Positions 18,615 through 26,470 of a stretch of 64,000 nt of DNA are shown here, in pieces (the first letter of the stretch is position 1; each line of letters begins with the position of its first letter). The notes beneath the pieces are model-generated. The model saw only the letters and a program-made list of their open reading frames with translations. It had not been told where the DNA came from and did no database searches. The position numbers were made by a program, and so were the translations under genes. This stretch comes from Blastopirellula marina DSM 3645 (GTDB lineage: Bacteria; Planctomycetota; Planctomycetia; Pirellulales; Pirellulaceae), in contig NZ_CH672376.1 of the NCBI RefSeq assembly GCF_000153105.1, positions 4,203,656 through 4,267,655 on the forward strand, read 5' to 3'.

Positions 18615-19400
18615 ATGGATCCGTTTCCCCAAGCGGCGCTGGACGAAATTGCTCGCAGCGTCGGCGCCGCTGCGGTGGAAGCGCTGGCCGAACTCCCTTC
18701 GACCAGTCGCTATACCAAAGAGCGGGCCGACGCGATCGCGGCGACGTTGCCCTATGTCATCGTCGCCCAAAGACAAACCGCCGGTCGAGGGCGCGGCGAC
18801 AACGCCTGGCACGCGACCGACGGCGCGTTGACCTTTACTGCGGTCTTTGATCAAGCGTCGCTGCTGATTCCGCTGCAGCGCTGGCCGCAGGCGTCGCTGA
18901 TGACGGCGGTCGCCGTGGCCGAAGCGCTGGAGACGTTGGTCCCTGACGAATCGATCTTCGTGAAATGGCCGAATGACATTTATTGCCGCGGTCGCAAACT
19001 GTGCGGCATCTTGCTGGAACGAACCGATTCGCCGCGGCCGATGCTGCACTTAGGAATCGGCGTCAATGTGAACAATTCGCTCGCTGCGGCGCCACAGGAA
19101 GTGCAAGATCGAGCGATTTCACTGGTCGAAATGAGTCACCAGGACTTTTTTTTGCCCGACGTGCTGTTGGCGATCCTACAGCGGATGCAGGCGAACTTCG
19201 CGCTGTGCGAACGGAGTCTAGTTCCCTTGGCCGATGCGTGGCGCAGTCGTTGTTTGCTGTGGGGGCGTAAAGTCGAAATTCAGTCCGGAGAACAGACGAT
19301 CGCCGGGATCTGCGGCGGAATCGACGATTCTGGGGCATTACTGGTCGATTCTCCCGCCGGAGTTCGTCGAATCTTGGCCGGCGTCGTCACGCGGTTCTAG
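18615..19400 (+). CDS. birA: Biotin--[acetyl-CoA-carboxylase/pyruvate carboxylase] ligase
   Basis: A 261-residue biotin protein ligase without an N-terminal DNA-binding domain, so an enzyme only. The biotinyl-AMP loop is RQTAGRGRGDNAW, and the catalytic core includes KWPNDIYCRGRKLCGILLE and IGVNVNN. A small C-terminal SH3-like domain follows (GRKVEIQSGEQTIAGICGGI). It starts two bases after the pyc stop, so the two are almost certainly cotranscribed, pairing a biotin enzyme with its ligase. Confidence 0.93.
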   Translation: MDPFPQAALDEIARSVGAAAVEALAELPSTSRYTKERADAIAATLPYVIVAQRQTAGRGRGDNAWHATDGALTFTAVFDQASLLIPLQRWPQASLMTAVAVAEALETLVPDESIFVKWPNDIYCRGRKLCGILLERTDSPRPMLHLGIGVNVNNSLAAAPQEVQDRAISLVEMSHQDFFLPDVLLAILQRMQANFALCERSLVPLADAWRSRCLLWGRKVEIQSGEQTIAGICGGIDDSGALLVDSPAGVRRILAGVVTRF

Positions 19401-19501
19401 AAATCCGAAATAATTCAGCGCAAAATAGATGCGCCTCGCACGCGGAGCTTCCGCGTCGCTTCTCTCGCCTCCTACCGTGACTTTCGACTGAAAGGTCCCG
19501 C

Positions 19502-20656
19502 ATGATGCTCCGCCGATCTCTGACCGCTTGCTCGCTGTTGTTGTTTGTCTTGCCGCTTGTTGTGCGCGGCGAGGATGAACTGAAGTTTAAAAAGCATCAA
19601 ATCGAAACCAAGTTCCGCAGCGAAGGAGTCGCCGTCGGCGATTTTAATCGCGATGGCAAAATGGACATTGCCGCCGGCAGCGTCTGGTACGCGGCGCCTG
19701 ATTGGGAAATGCACCTGATTCGCGCCAAAGCCGACGAGTACGATCCCAAAAACTACAGCGACTCGTTTTGCAATTTTGCACAAGACGTGAATCACGACGG
19801 CTGGACCGACGTGCTGGTGGTCGACTTCCCCGGCAAGCAGACCTGGTGGTTTGAGAATCCCGGCAAAGGAGATGGCCCGTGGCCGCGTCACGAAATGGTC
19901 CCGGTGACCAACAACGAAAGCCCCGACATGCGCGACGTCACCGGCGACGGCAAACGCGAGTTGCTTTTCTCGTTTGAGCCGGGCAAAAAAGTGGGCTACG
20001 CCGCTCCGGCGGAAGATCCGACCGCGCCGTGGGTGATCACCGCCGTATCGGAAGAGAACGCTCCGGGAACCGATCGTTACTCGCACGGCATCGGCGCCGG
20101 CGACATCAACAAGGATGGCCGTAACGACATCCTAGTCACCGAGGGCTGGTGGGAAGCGCCGGAAGATCGTAGCCAAACGCCGTGGAAATTTCACGCGGCC
20201 AATTTTGGTGAAAAATGCGGACACATGTACGTCTACGATTTCGATGGCGACGGCGACAATGACGTGATCAGCAGCAGCGCTCACGACTTTGGCGTCTGGT
20301 GGTACGAGCAGACGCCGGAAGGTTTTCAGCGGCACATCATCGACAAATCCTTTTCGCAGACCCACTCGTCGCATCTGGTCGATATGAACGGCGACGGCTT
20401 GCCGGACTATGTCACCGGCAAACGGCATTGGGCGCACGGCGGTCGCGATCCCGGCGGCAACGATCCGGCGATCATGTGCTGGTACGAGCTGTCACGCAAA
20501 GATGGCAAAGCGGTTTGGACTGCGCACATCTTTGACGACAACAGCGGCGTCGGCACGCAGTTTGAAGTGGCCGACATGAACGGCGACGGCTTGCTGGATG
20601 TCGTCACGTCCAACAAGCAAGGGGTTTTTTACCTAGAGCAACTTCCGCGCGAGTAG
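19502..20656 (+). CDS. Secreted FG-GAP/VCBS repeat protein
   Basis: A 384-residue protein with a signal peptide (SLLLFVLPLVVRG then ED). At least five FG-GAP-type repeats each carry a calcium loop (DFNRDGKMDIA, DVNHDGWTDVL, DINKDGRNDIL, DFDGDGDNDVI, DMNGDGLPDYV, DMNGDGLLDVV). This predicts an extracellular beta-propeller stabilised by Ca2+. Such propellers act as adhesins or scaffolds; a specific role cannot be read. It stands alone downstream of birA. Confidence 0.9.
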   Translation: MMLRRSLTACSLLLFVLPLVVRGEDELKFKKHQIETKFRSEGVAVGDFNRDGKMDIAAGSVWYAAPDWEMHLIRAKADEYDPKNYSDSFCNFAQDVNHDGWTDVLVVDFPGKQTWWFENPGKGDGPWPRHEMVPVTNNESPDMRDVTGDGKRELLFSFEPGKKVGYAAPAEDPTAPWVITAVSEENAPGTDRYSHGIGAGDINKDGRNDILVTEGWWEAPEDRSQTPWKFHAANFGEKCGHMYVYDFDGDGDNDVISSSAHDFGVWWYEQTPEGFQRHIIDKSFSQTHSSHLVDMNGDGLPDYVTGKRHWAHGGRDPGGNDPAIMCWYELSRKDGKAVWTAHIFDDNSGVGTQFEVADMNGDGLLDVVTSNKQGVFYLEQLPRE

Positions 20657-20692
20657 TTTCCTGTCGCCCGACGAGGGTTGCGTGAGAGAACG

Positions 20693-21490
20693 CTACAGCA
20701 TGTAGCAATAGTGATAGAGAAACACGCCGGCGGCCATCGAAACGTTGAGCGAATCGCTGCCGCGGCTCATGGGGATCGTCACGCAGCGATCGGCCATTGC
20801 GGTTAGATCGGCTTCGAGACCGAAGCCCTCGTTGCCAAACAGCAAGGCGGTGCGATCATGTCGCGCCGTCTCTTTTTTTAGGGGAATCGCCGACTCGTCC
20901 AAAACAGTCGCGATCAACTGAAAGCCGAGCGACCGGGCGACATTCAATTGGTCTAGCAAGTTCGACGTTTCAACGATCGGAATCTTGAAGGCATGCCCCG
21001 TCGAGACGCGCAGCGCGCGGCGTGAATAGGGATCGCCGCAGCGATCATCCATCAAGATAGCGTCGGCGCCAAAGGCGCTGCCGGCGCGAATCAAACTGCC
21101 GAGATTCTCGGGATCAACCACTTGTGCGGCGACCATGAGCGTGAGACGCTCGCGGTCCGGCCAGGCGACTTGCTGCAAGTCCGATAGTAAAGGTCGGCGA
21201 GCGCAGGCCATGACGCCGCGATGGAAATTAAAGCCAACCAGCTCTTGTAGCTGGTCACGCGGCAGGCAATAGATCGGCGTCGCTTCGCGGCCGGCCGGCA
21301 GCGTCGGTACTTTGGTGAGATCGTCCACGAGCAACGATTCGACTTCCAACTCACTGGCCAACAACCGCTCGACGAGAAATCGACTTTCGGCGATCAATAG
21401 TCCCGTCGCTCGATAGGCCCGCGAATTCGCGAGACCGCGATACGGGGAGAGTCGCGGATCATTCAGGCTTTCTAATGTTTCGAAATTCAT
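20693..21490 (-). CDS. TrmH/SpoU-family RNA 2'-O-methyltransferase
   Basis: A 265-residue SPOUT methyltransferase. The N-terminal substrate-binding region (YRATGLLIAESRFLVERLLA) precedes the knotted catalytic domain. Its three motifs are QVVDPENLGSLIRAGSAFGA (motif 1, with catalytic Asn/Arg), LLFGNEGFGL (motif 2) and TIPMSRGSDSLNVSMAAGV (motif 3). It should methylate a ribose 2'-OH in tRNA or rRNA; the exact target is unclear. ATG 21490 begins at the natural N-terminus; the longer open frame upstream crosses a terminator and is rejected. Confidence 0.9.
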   Translation of the reverse strand: MNFETLESLNDPRLSPYRGLANSRAYRATGLLIAESRFLVERLLASELEVESLLVDDLTKVPTLPAGREATPIYCLPRDQLQELVGFNFHRGVMACARRPLLSDLQQVAWPDRERLTLMVAAQVVDPENLGSLIRAGSAFGADAILMDDRCGDPYSRRALRVSTGHAFKIPIVETSNLLDQLNVARSLGFQLIATVLDESAIPLKKETARHDRTALLFGNEGFGLEADLTAMADRCVTIPMSRGSDSLNVSMAAGVFLYHYCYML

Positions 21491-21543
21491 CCGCTTATTA
21501 CAGCGATTCGTTTTTGCGGAATCAACCTCGGCTAAAGTTTTCG

Positions 21544-21586
21544 AAATAAAAAGAGGGAGAACAAACGGTTGTCTGTTCCCCCTCTT
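21544..21586 (-). terminator. Rho-independent terminator of the Cys-rich peptide gene
   Basis: A 13-bp stem (arms 21551-21563 and 21574-21586, AAGAGGGNGAACA-type with one mismatch) and a 10-base loop. On the minus strand it is followed by TTTTTATTT. It lies 85 bases past the stop of the minus-strand small gene and before the methyltransferase start. Confidence 0.8.
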
Positions 21587-21670
21587 CCGCCTTGAATGAT
21601 TCACGGCGTTTCTGATCGCTGAACGATCAAGAAGCGTGAGCTACGCTCAGCGCTTGTTGGTTGCAACTTG

Positions 21671-21964
21671 TTAGTTACAACCGCCGCCGATCGTGCAGCC
21701 GCCGCCAACATTGCAGCCGCCAGCGCCACAAGCAGAGTACGAAGCGCCGCAACCGGTCGAACCGCAAGAGCGGTAACCGCGGTGACGATGAACGCGTCGA
21801 GCGCCGCAGCATCCGTGGCGACGACCGAAAGCAACGACCGAGTCACTGCTGGAAGCAGAGAAGAATCCAGCGCTGGGCAGCGAGAAGGCGACGATCAACG
21901 CAATGGTCGCGGCGACAACAACAACCCAACGAGCAGCCTGATTCAGTGATTGAGCCATCTTCAT
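21671..21964 (-). CDS. Small exported Cys/Gly-rich protein
   Basis: A 97-residue protein. It has a twin-M start, a long hydrophobic signal or anchor (WVVVVAATIALIVAFSLPSAG), a basic middle (RRHGCCGARRVHRHRGY) and a tail of Gly-Cys repeats (CGAGGCNVGGGCTIGGGCN), with eight cysteines in all after the anchor. The start is fixed by CGGAGGAG eight bases before ATG 21964. It has its own terminator. I know no function; it could be a disulfide-rich surface peptide or a metal binder. Similar small exported peptides are common in planctomycetes. Confidence 0.75.
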   Translation of the reverse strand: MKMAQSLNQAARWVVVVAATIALIVAFSLPSAGFFSASSSDSVVAFGRRHGCCGARRVHRHRGYRSCGSTGCGASYSACGAGGCNVGGGCTIGGGCN

Positions 21965-22161
21965 ACGAAAAACTCCTCCGTGCAAATGGGGGGAAATAGA
22001 AAGCAGTTGCCGGTTACGAAGCAAAGGGCATACCGGCAAGGTTTATTGTTGCACGCGATTCAACCGCTGTGGATGCCCCACAATCAGCCTGCGGGTTGCG
22101 TGAGTCCTGTAGATTGCCAGAATTGCCAACGAATTGAAGGGAGCCAAGAAACGTCGTGTCC

Positions 22162-22176
22162 TGGCACGACGCTTGC
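22162..22176 (+). promoter_or_regulatory. Sigma54 (RpoN)-type -24/-12 promoter
   Basis: TGGCACGACGCTTGC matches the sigma54 consensus TGGCAC-N5-TTGC exactly, with GG and GC separated by ten bases. It lies 78 bases before the ATG of the small gene at 22255, in the correct orientation and in intergenic DNA. No activator site was identified. Confidence 0.65.
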
Positions 22177-22254
22177 TTAAGGAGAGCCGTAGCTTGAAAT
22201 CGAACGAGGAATTTCGACGACACGCGATCCCCTATCCAATGAAGGAGCAAACCC

Positions 22255-22485
22255 ATGCTTAATTCGTTATGCGATGAAATGCCGAAATTGACGAATGACG
22301 AAATCCAAGCACGCTGCGAAGCGATTCGAATGAATTGGAGCAGCTCGGAAAAGATCAAACGCAAAATCGATGGCGAACGTCGAATTCGTGCGCTGGATCG
22401 AACGCTTCGCCAGGGCTCGGTCGAAGTTAATCCGCGTCGCAGCTATGCTGGAGTTGTCCACTTGGCGAGAATGATCGCTGGATAG
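22255..22485 (+). CDS. Small basic hypothetical protein behind a sigma54-type promoter
   Basis: A 76-residue protein, hydrophilic and Arg-rich, predicted mostly helical (DEIQARCEAIRMNWSSSEKI, RRIRALDRTLRQGS). GAAGGAG lies seven bases before the ATG. It has no membrane segment or recognisable domain. The upstream sigma54-type promoter suggests expression under a specific signal. A role as a small regulator is possible but unproven. Confidence 0.65.
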   Translation: MLNSLCDEMPKLTNDEIQARCEAIRMNWSSSEKIKRKIDGERRIRALDRTLRQGSVEVNPRRSYAGVVHLARMIAG

Positions 22486-22557
22486 TTCGCAGCGATTCGC
22501 TTGGCCGAAGCCAATGCGGCGTCTTCCCAGGATGAACCTTTTACAGAACGCAATCCC

Positions 22558-23505
22558 GTGAAGAGCATCGCCATTCAAGCGTACGGACCGGCAACGCGAC
22601 TCCAACTGATGGACTTGCCCCGTCCCGAAGTCGGCCCCGATCAACTGTTGATCCGAGTCAAAGCGGCGAGCGTCAATCCGATCGATTGGAAGATTCGCTA
22701 CGGCGAACTACGCTGGATACTACCGCTTAAATTTCCTGCGGTTCTGGGCTTTGATGTCGCCGGCGAAATTGAATCGGTCGGCGGCAACCTGACGAACCAG
22801 TGGACGGTGGGAGAAGAAGTTTGTGCTTACGCGAATCATGCGCCCGGCGGGGGTTACGCCGAATATATCTCTGTCGATGCGGATTGCGTTGTGCGAAAGC
22901 CGGCGAATCTTTCACCGCTCGAAGCGGCGTCCTTTCCTTTGGCGGCGTCGACCGCTTGGCAGTCCCTGTTTGACATCTGCTCGCTTCGCCCAGGCGACAA
23001 CGTGCTTGTGAATGGAGCCTCGGGCGGAGTCGGCATCTTTGCAACTCAAATCGCCAAGATTCATCACGCGACTGTCACCGCCGTTTGCAGTGGACGAAAC
23101 GAAGCGCTGATGCGCGAGTTGGGCGCCGATGACGTCATTAACTATCACCAGGTCGATTTCACACAGACAAATCGTAAGTTTGACGTGATCTTTGACGCCG
23201 TTGGTAAAGCGTCATATCGCGATTGCTGTCGCGTGCTCGACCGTAATGGGCGCTTTGCAACCACGCTCCCTTCAGCCGAGACGGCGGCCTTCACCGTGAT
23301 TTCCAAATTTCAGCGGCGACGCTGCGGAATTATTTGGGCAACTTCTCGCAAGAAAGACCTGCAAGCAATTTACGGTCTGGCCGAGCAGGGGAAGTTGCGC
23401 ACCATTATCGACGAAGTTTTCCCGCTCGAGCAGGCTGCCGACGCCCATCGAAAGAGCGAAGATGGACATGCGGTCGGAAAAATTGTGCTGCAAGTTGCGG
23501 AGTGA
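22558..23505 (+). CDS. MDR-family NAD(P)-dependent quinone oxidoreductase
   Basis: A 315-residue zinc-independent medium-chain dehydrogenase/reductase. It has an N-terminal GroES-like domain (QLLIRVKAASVNPIDWKIRY) and a Rossmann domain with VLVNGASGGVGIFATQIAKI for NADP(H). There are no zinc ligands, as in the quinone reductase (QOR) group. It probably reduces quinones or enones in the cytoplasm. The GTG at 22558 matches the family start (VKSIAIQAYGP); a TTG at 22501 would add 19 residues. It may be cotranscribed with the small gene upstream. Confidence 0.88.
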   Translation: MKSIAIQAYGPATRLQLMDLPRPEVGPDQLLIRVKAASVNPIDWKIRYGELRWILPLKFPAVLGFDVAGEIESVGGNLTNQWTVGEEVCAYANHAPGGGYAEYISVDADCVVRKPANLSPLEAASFPLAASTAWQSLFDICSLRPGDNVLVNGASGGVGIFATQIAKIHHATVTAVCSGRNEALMRELGADDVINYHQVDFTQTNRKFDVIFDAVGKASYRDCCRVLDRNGRFATTLPSAETAAFTVISKFQRRRCGIIWATSRKKDLQAIYGLAEQGKLRTIIDEVFPLEQAADAHRKSEDGHAVGKIVLQVAE

Positions 23506-23580
23506 GTCGAGACTCTCCATCGCAGTGCAGCAACTCTATTACCGAAGCTAATGTCGGCGAGTGACCCGCAAGGGCGTTGA

Positions 23581-24039
23581 TTAGTCCTTGTTCCCGCGAT
23601 CACGCTCCAACGATTCGACGTACCACGTGGCGACGGCTCGCTCTTGCTTGCGGACGGCGATAATAAATTGAATAGCGCGGTCAGCGATTTCGCCCGCCAA
23701 TTGTTCGACCAGATTTTCGTTCGGCTCAGCGACTTCGGCCGTCGCAGCAGCGCGGGTGAACTCATCCACAAAACGCTCTGATTCGCTCCTTAGCGTGTCG
23801 TCTTCTTCCCGCATCGTCTGCACGTGCGATTCCAGCGAAGGATCTTCCTGTTCGATTTGCAGATAGATGCTGACATGGTCGTCCAGTTTGCGCAGCAGCA
23901 ACTGACGAACCGCGACGCAGCTTGTCATCGCCGATTGGCACCATTCGGGCAATTCGCCAGGTACGACCGGCGTTTCTAGTATGTTTTCAAATTGTTCTAA
24001 GGCCTGGTGCAGATCAGGCGTCGCTTCGGCATTTCTCAT
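23581..24039 (-). CDS. Hypothetical helical protein
   Basis: A 152-residue acidic, almost entirely helical protein (LHQALEQFENILETPV, VRQLLLRKLDDHVSIYLQIE, HVQTMREEDDTLRSESERF). The spacing of LDDHVSIYLQIE and SHVQTM recalls hemerythrin-like helix bundles, but a full set of His/Glu iron ligands is not evident. It lacks a signal peptide. It is divergent from the epimerase operon, and AGGAACAG precedes the ATG. Function unknown. Confidence 0.65.
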   Translation of the reverse strand: MRNAEATPDLHQALEQFENILETPVVPGELPEWCQSAMTSCVAVRQLLLRKLDDHVSIYLQIEQEDPSLESHVQTMREEDDTLRSESERFVDEFTRAAATAEVAEPNENLVEQLAGEIADRAIQFIIAVRKQERAVATWYVESLERDRGNKD

Positions 24040-24200
24040 AACTGTTCCTTCTCTTGCTAAGAACCAACTGCTCCCAAGTGGAATGTGCGGAGAAATGCAC
24101 GGCTTGGCCCACTTCGGCGCCCGACTTGCGTGTTTTATTTCACAAGACGCAGTTCGACTTACCAGAATTGTTCGTTATTTGCTCCGAAAGGGAAAGGAAG

Positions 24201-25289
24201 ATGAGTATGGACGCGACGAAAAAAGAGGAACGCCGTGTGGTTCTTGTGACTGGCGGCGCAGGTTTGATCGGCAGCCGGGTGATCCACGATCTGGCGAGCT
24301 CTTTTCAGGTCATCGGTCTTGATATTGATCCGCCGTCAAGCGATCGAGCCGATGTCGATTGGCGACAATGCGATCTGACCGATGACGACAACGTCAGCGA
24401 TACGCTGCAGGCGATTCGCGATCGGTGGGGAAGCCAACTCGCTAGCGTCGTCCATCTAGCGGCCTATTATGACTTTTCCGGCGAGCCTAGCCCCCTATAT
24501 GAAAAGCTGACCGTCGAAGGAACGCGGAGCCTCTTGCGGCATTTGCAATCGTTTGATGTCGAGCAGTTTCTTTTCTCCAGCACGCTGCTGGTCATGAAGT
24601 CGTCCGAGAGTGGTCTGCCGTTATCGAGTCAGTCGCCGCTGGAAGCAGAGTGGGACTACCCTCAGTCGAAGTTGAAAACGGAAGAAGTCATCGAGCATGA
24701 GCGGGGAAGAATACCCGCCCTCATACTTCGTTTGGCCGGGGCTTATGACGAACAAGGGCACTCGCCGCCGATTACGCAGCAGATCAGCCGCATCTATGAA
24801 AAGCAGCTCGAGAGCTATTTCTTTCCGGGCGACAAAGATCATGGTCAATCATTTATCCATCTGGATGACACCGTTACAGCGATCCGCTGCGCGATTGAAC
24901 GTCGTGCCGAGTTGCCGCCGCTGGAACGTCTGTTGATCGGTGAAGAAGAGGTGCTGAGCTACGCCGATCTGCAAGATCGAATCGGCGAACTGTTGCACGG
25001 TCAGCAATGGCCTGCGATTCGGATTCCCAAAATGGTCGCCAAAGCGGGCGCATGGGTGAAAGATCAGTGGGCGAGCGGCGACAACGCTCCCTTTATCAAA
25101 CCGTGGATGATCGACTTGGCCGATCAGAATTACCCGATCAATATTAGTCGGGCCGAAAGTCTGTTGGGCTGGAAACCGCGGCATACCCTGCGTGAAACGC
25201 TGCCGCAAATGGTTGAACTGCTGCAACGCGATCCCCAGAAGTTTTACGAGATCAATCACCTGCCGGTCGAGCATTTGCATTCGAGATGA
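24201..25289 (+). CDS. NAD-dependent epimerase/dehydratase (extended SDR)
   Basis: A 362-residue extended short-chain dehydrogenase. The NAD-binding loop is [14 protein letters not shown], the acidic residue of strand 2 is in [10 protein letters not shown], and [12 protein letters not shown] follows. The usual YxxxK active site reads as [10 protein letters not shown]-terminal [17 protein letters not shown] resembles sugar-nucleotide epimerases, but the substrate is unknown. GGAAAGGAAG precedes ATG 24201. Its stop overlaps an ATG of the next frame (ATGA at 25286), and the operon continues with VKOR-like and SPW genes. Confidence 0.88.
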   Translation: MSMDATKKEERRVVLVTGGAGLIGSRVIHDLASSFQVIGLDIDPPSSDRADVDWRQCDLTDDDNVSDTLQAIRDRWGSQLASVVHLAAYYDFSGEPSPLYEKLTVEGTRSLLRHLQSFDVEQFLFSSTLLVMKSSESGLPLSSQSPLEAEWDYPQSKLKTEEVIEHERGRIPALILRLAGAYDEQGHSPPITQQISRIYEKQLESYFFPGDKDHGQSFIHLDDTVTAIRCAIERRAELPPLERLLIGEEEVLSYADLQDRIGELLHGQQWPAIRIPKMVAKAGAWVKDQWASGDNAPFIKPWMIDLADQNYPINISRAESLLGWKPRHTLRETLPQMVELLQRDPQKFYEINHLPVEHLHSR

Positions 25290-25315
25290 ACCACAGCGGA
25301 AGGAAGGGACGCACG

Positions 25316-25987
25316 ATGTCAGCTTCTCTCAAAGGTTACCCGGCGGAATCAGCCGATCTGGAGGTGCGGGTCAGCCCCTATTCGTACAATCCGTCGGCGT
25401 GGTCGCAGCGATTGCCGATTTGCGTGTTGGCGTTTATCGCCTTTTTGTTGGCGACTCACATGGGGCTGTACCAGTGGAGACTGATCGGCGACGTGTGGGA
25501 TCCCGCATTCGGGGATCAAAGCAAACAGGTGCTCGACTCGGACGTGGCGAAAAAAATGCACCTTTGGCTGGGTGTGCCCGACGCGATTTTGGGCGCGATC
25601 GCCTACTTGGGCGACGCGATCTTCGGCCTGGCCGGGTCAACGCGGCGTTGGCAATATCGCCCTTGGCTAGTGATCTTGTTCGGAATCGACGTGATTCCGC
25701 TGGGTCTGGTCAGCGGGATCTTGGTGATCTGTCAAGCGACAATTGTTGGGAATTGGTGTTTTCTTTGCCTGGTGACGGCCCTGATTTCCCTCGTGCTTGT
25801 CGTGATGGCCTACGACGAAGTCTACGTTTCGCTGAAGTATCTCGCTCTAGTTTGGAAAAAGACGAAAAGTCGCAAAATCGTTTGGCGAGCCTTATGGGGT
25901 TTTCCAGAGAAGGCCGCAGATGAGGCCGCACTCGAAATGGTAGGGACGATTTCGGGTTCGATTTCGCCTGACGCACTGTCCAAATAA
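25316..25987 (+). CDS. Vitamin K epoxide reductase (VKOR)-like membrane protein
   Basis: A 223-residue protein with four to five membrane helices. The active-site CxxC is C148-C151 (NWCFLCLV) in the third or fourth helix. VKOR proteins normally shuttle electrons from quinone to periplasmic thiols through a second cysteine pair in the loop after helix 1. That loop ([18 protein letters not shown]) has no cysteine here; the only other cysteines, C36 and C139, lie in membrane segments. GGAAGGAAGGGA precedes ATG 25316; ATG 25286, overlapping the epimerase stop, is the alternative. Confidence 0.85.
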   Translation: MSASLKGYPAESADLEVRVSPYSYNPSAWSQRLPICVLAFIAFLLATHMGLYQWRLIGDVWDPAFGDQSKQVLDSDVAKKMHLWLGVPDAILGAIAYLGDAIFGLAGSTRRWQYRPWLVILFGIDVIPLGLVSGILVICQATIVGNWCFLCLVTALISLVLVVMAYDEVYVSLKYLALVWKKTKSRKIVWRALWGFPEKAADEAALEMVGTISGSISPDALSK

Positions 25988-26000
25988 CCCGGAGGCGATC

Positions 26001-26369
26001 ATGTGGGCCCGTGTTGTTGAATTTATGTTGTCTTGTTGGCTGGCGGCTAGTCCGTTTATATTTCATCATTCCGATAGCGCACGCGCACTTTGGTGGAACG
26101 ACTACGTGACGGCCATCTGCGTTGGCGGCGCTTCGCTGTTATCCTATTGGCGACCGACAAGACATGCACACTTGTTCACGGCGGTCGTGGCAATCTGGCT
26201 AATCGGCTTTGGGCGTTTCGGATTGGAAGGGTCCCCTGGACCAGGAATGCAAAACGAGATTGTCGTAGGACTGTTGTTGCTGATGTTCGCGCTAGTTCCG
26301 AATCACGCAGCCTATCCTCCCCGGTTTTGGTACTCCGATTCAGCGAACTCCTTATCACCAAAAGACTGA
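26001..26369 (+). CDS. SPW repeat membrane protein
   Basis: A 122-residue membrane protein with about four helices (VVEFMLSCWLAASPFIF, TAICVGGASLLSYW, TAVVAIWLIGFGRFGLEG, EIVVGLLLLMFALVPN). The ASPFIF and ALWWNDYVTA segments fit the SPW repeat family, whose function is unknown. GGAGG lies eight bases before the ATG, and the gene starts 13 bases after the VKOR-like gene. The trio of epimerase, VKOR-like and SPW proteins looks like one operon, perhaps for envelope stress or redox maintenance. Confidence 0.8.
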   Translation: MWARVVEFMLSCWLAASPFIFHHSDSARALWWNDYVTAICVGGASLLSYWRPTRHAHLFTAVVAIWLIGFGRFGLEGSPGPGMQNEIVVGLLLLMFALVPNHAAYPPRFWYSDSANSLSPKD

Positions 26370-26470
26370 ATTACCGAAAACGACCGGCTTACCTACGACA
26401 CGGCTTACCGTAAGACATCGTCGCGCACCTTCCTTCAAGGCTTCACCACTACACGGGAACAACCCGACCA

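Noticed and set aside
23581..24039. Hemerythrin
   Set aside because: Some His spacing fits, but a full HxxxE/HxxxH ligand set is not visible.
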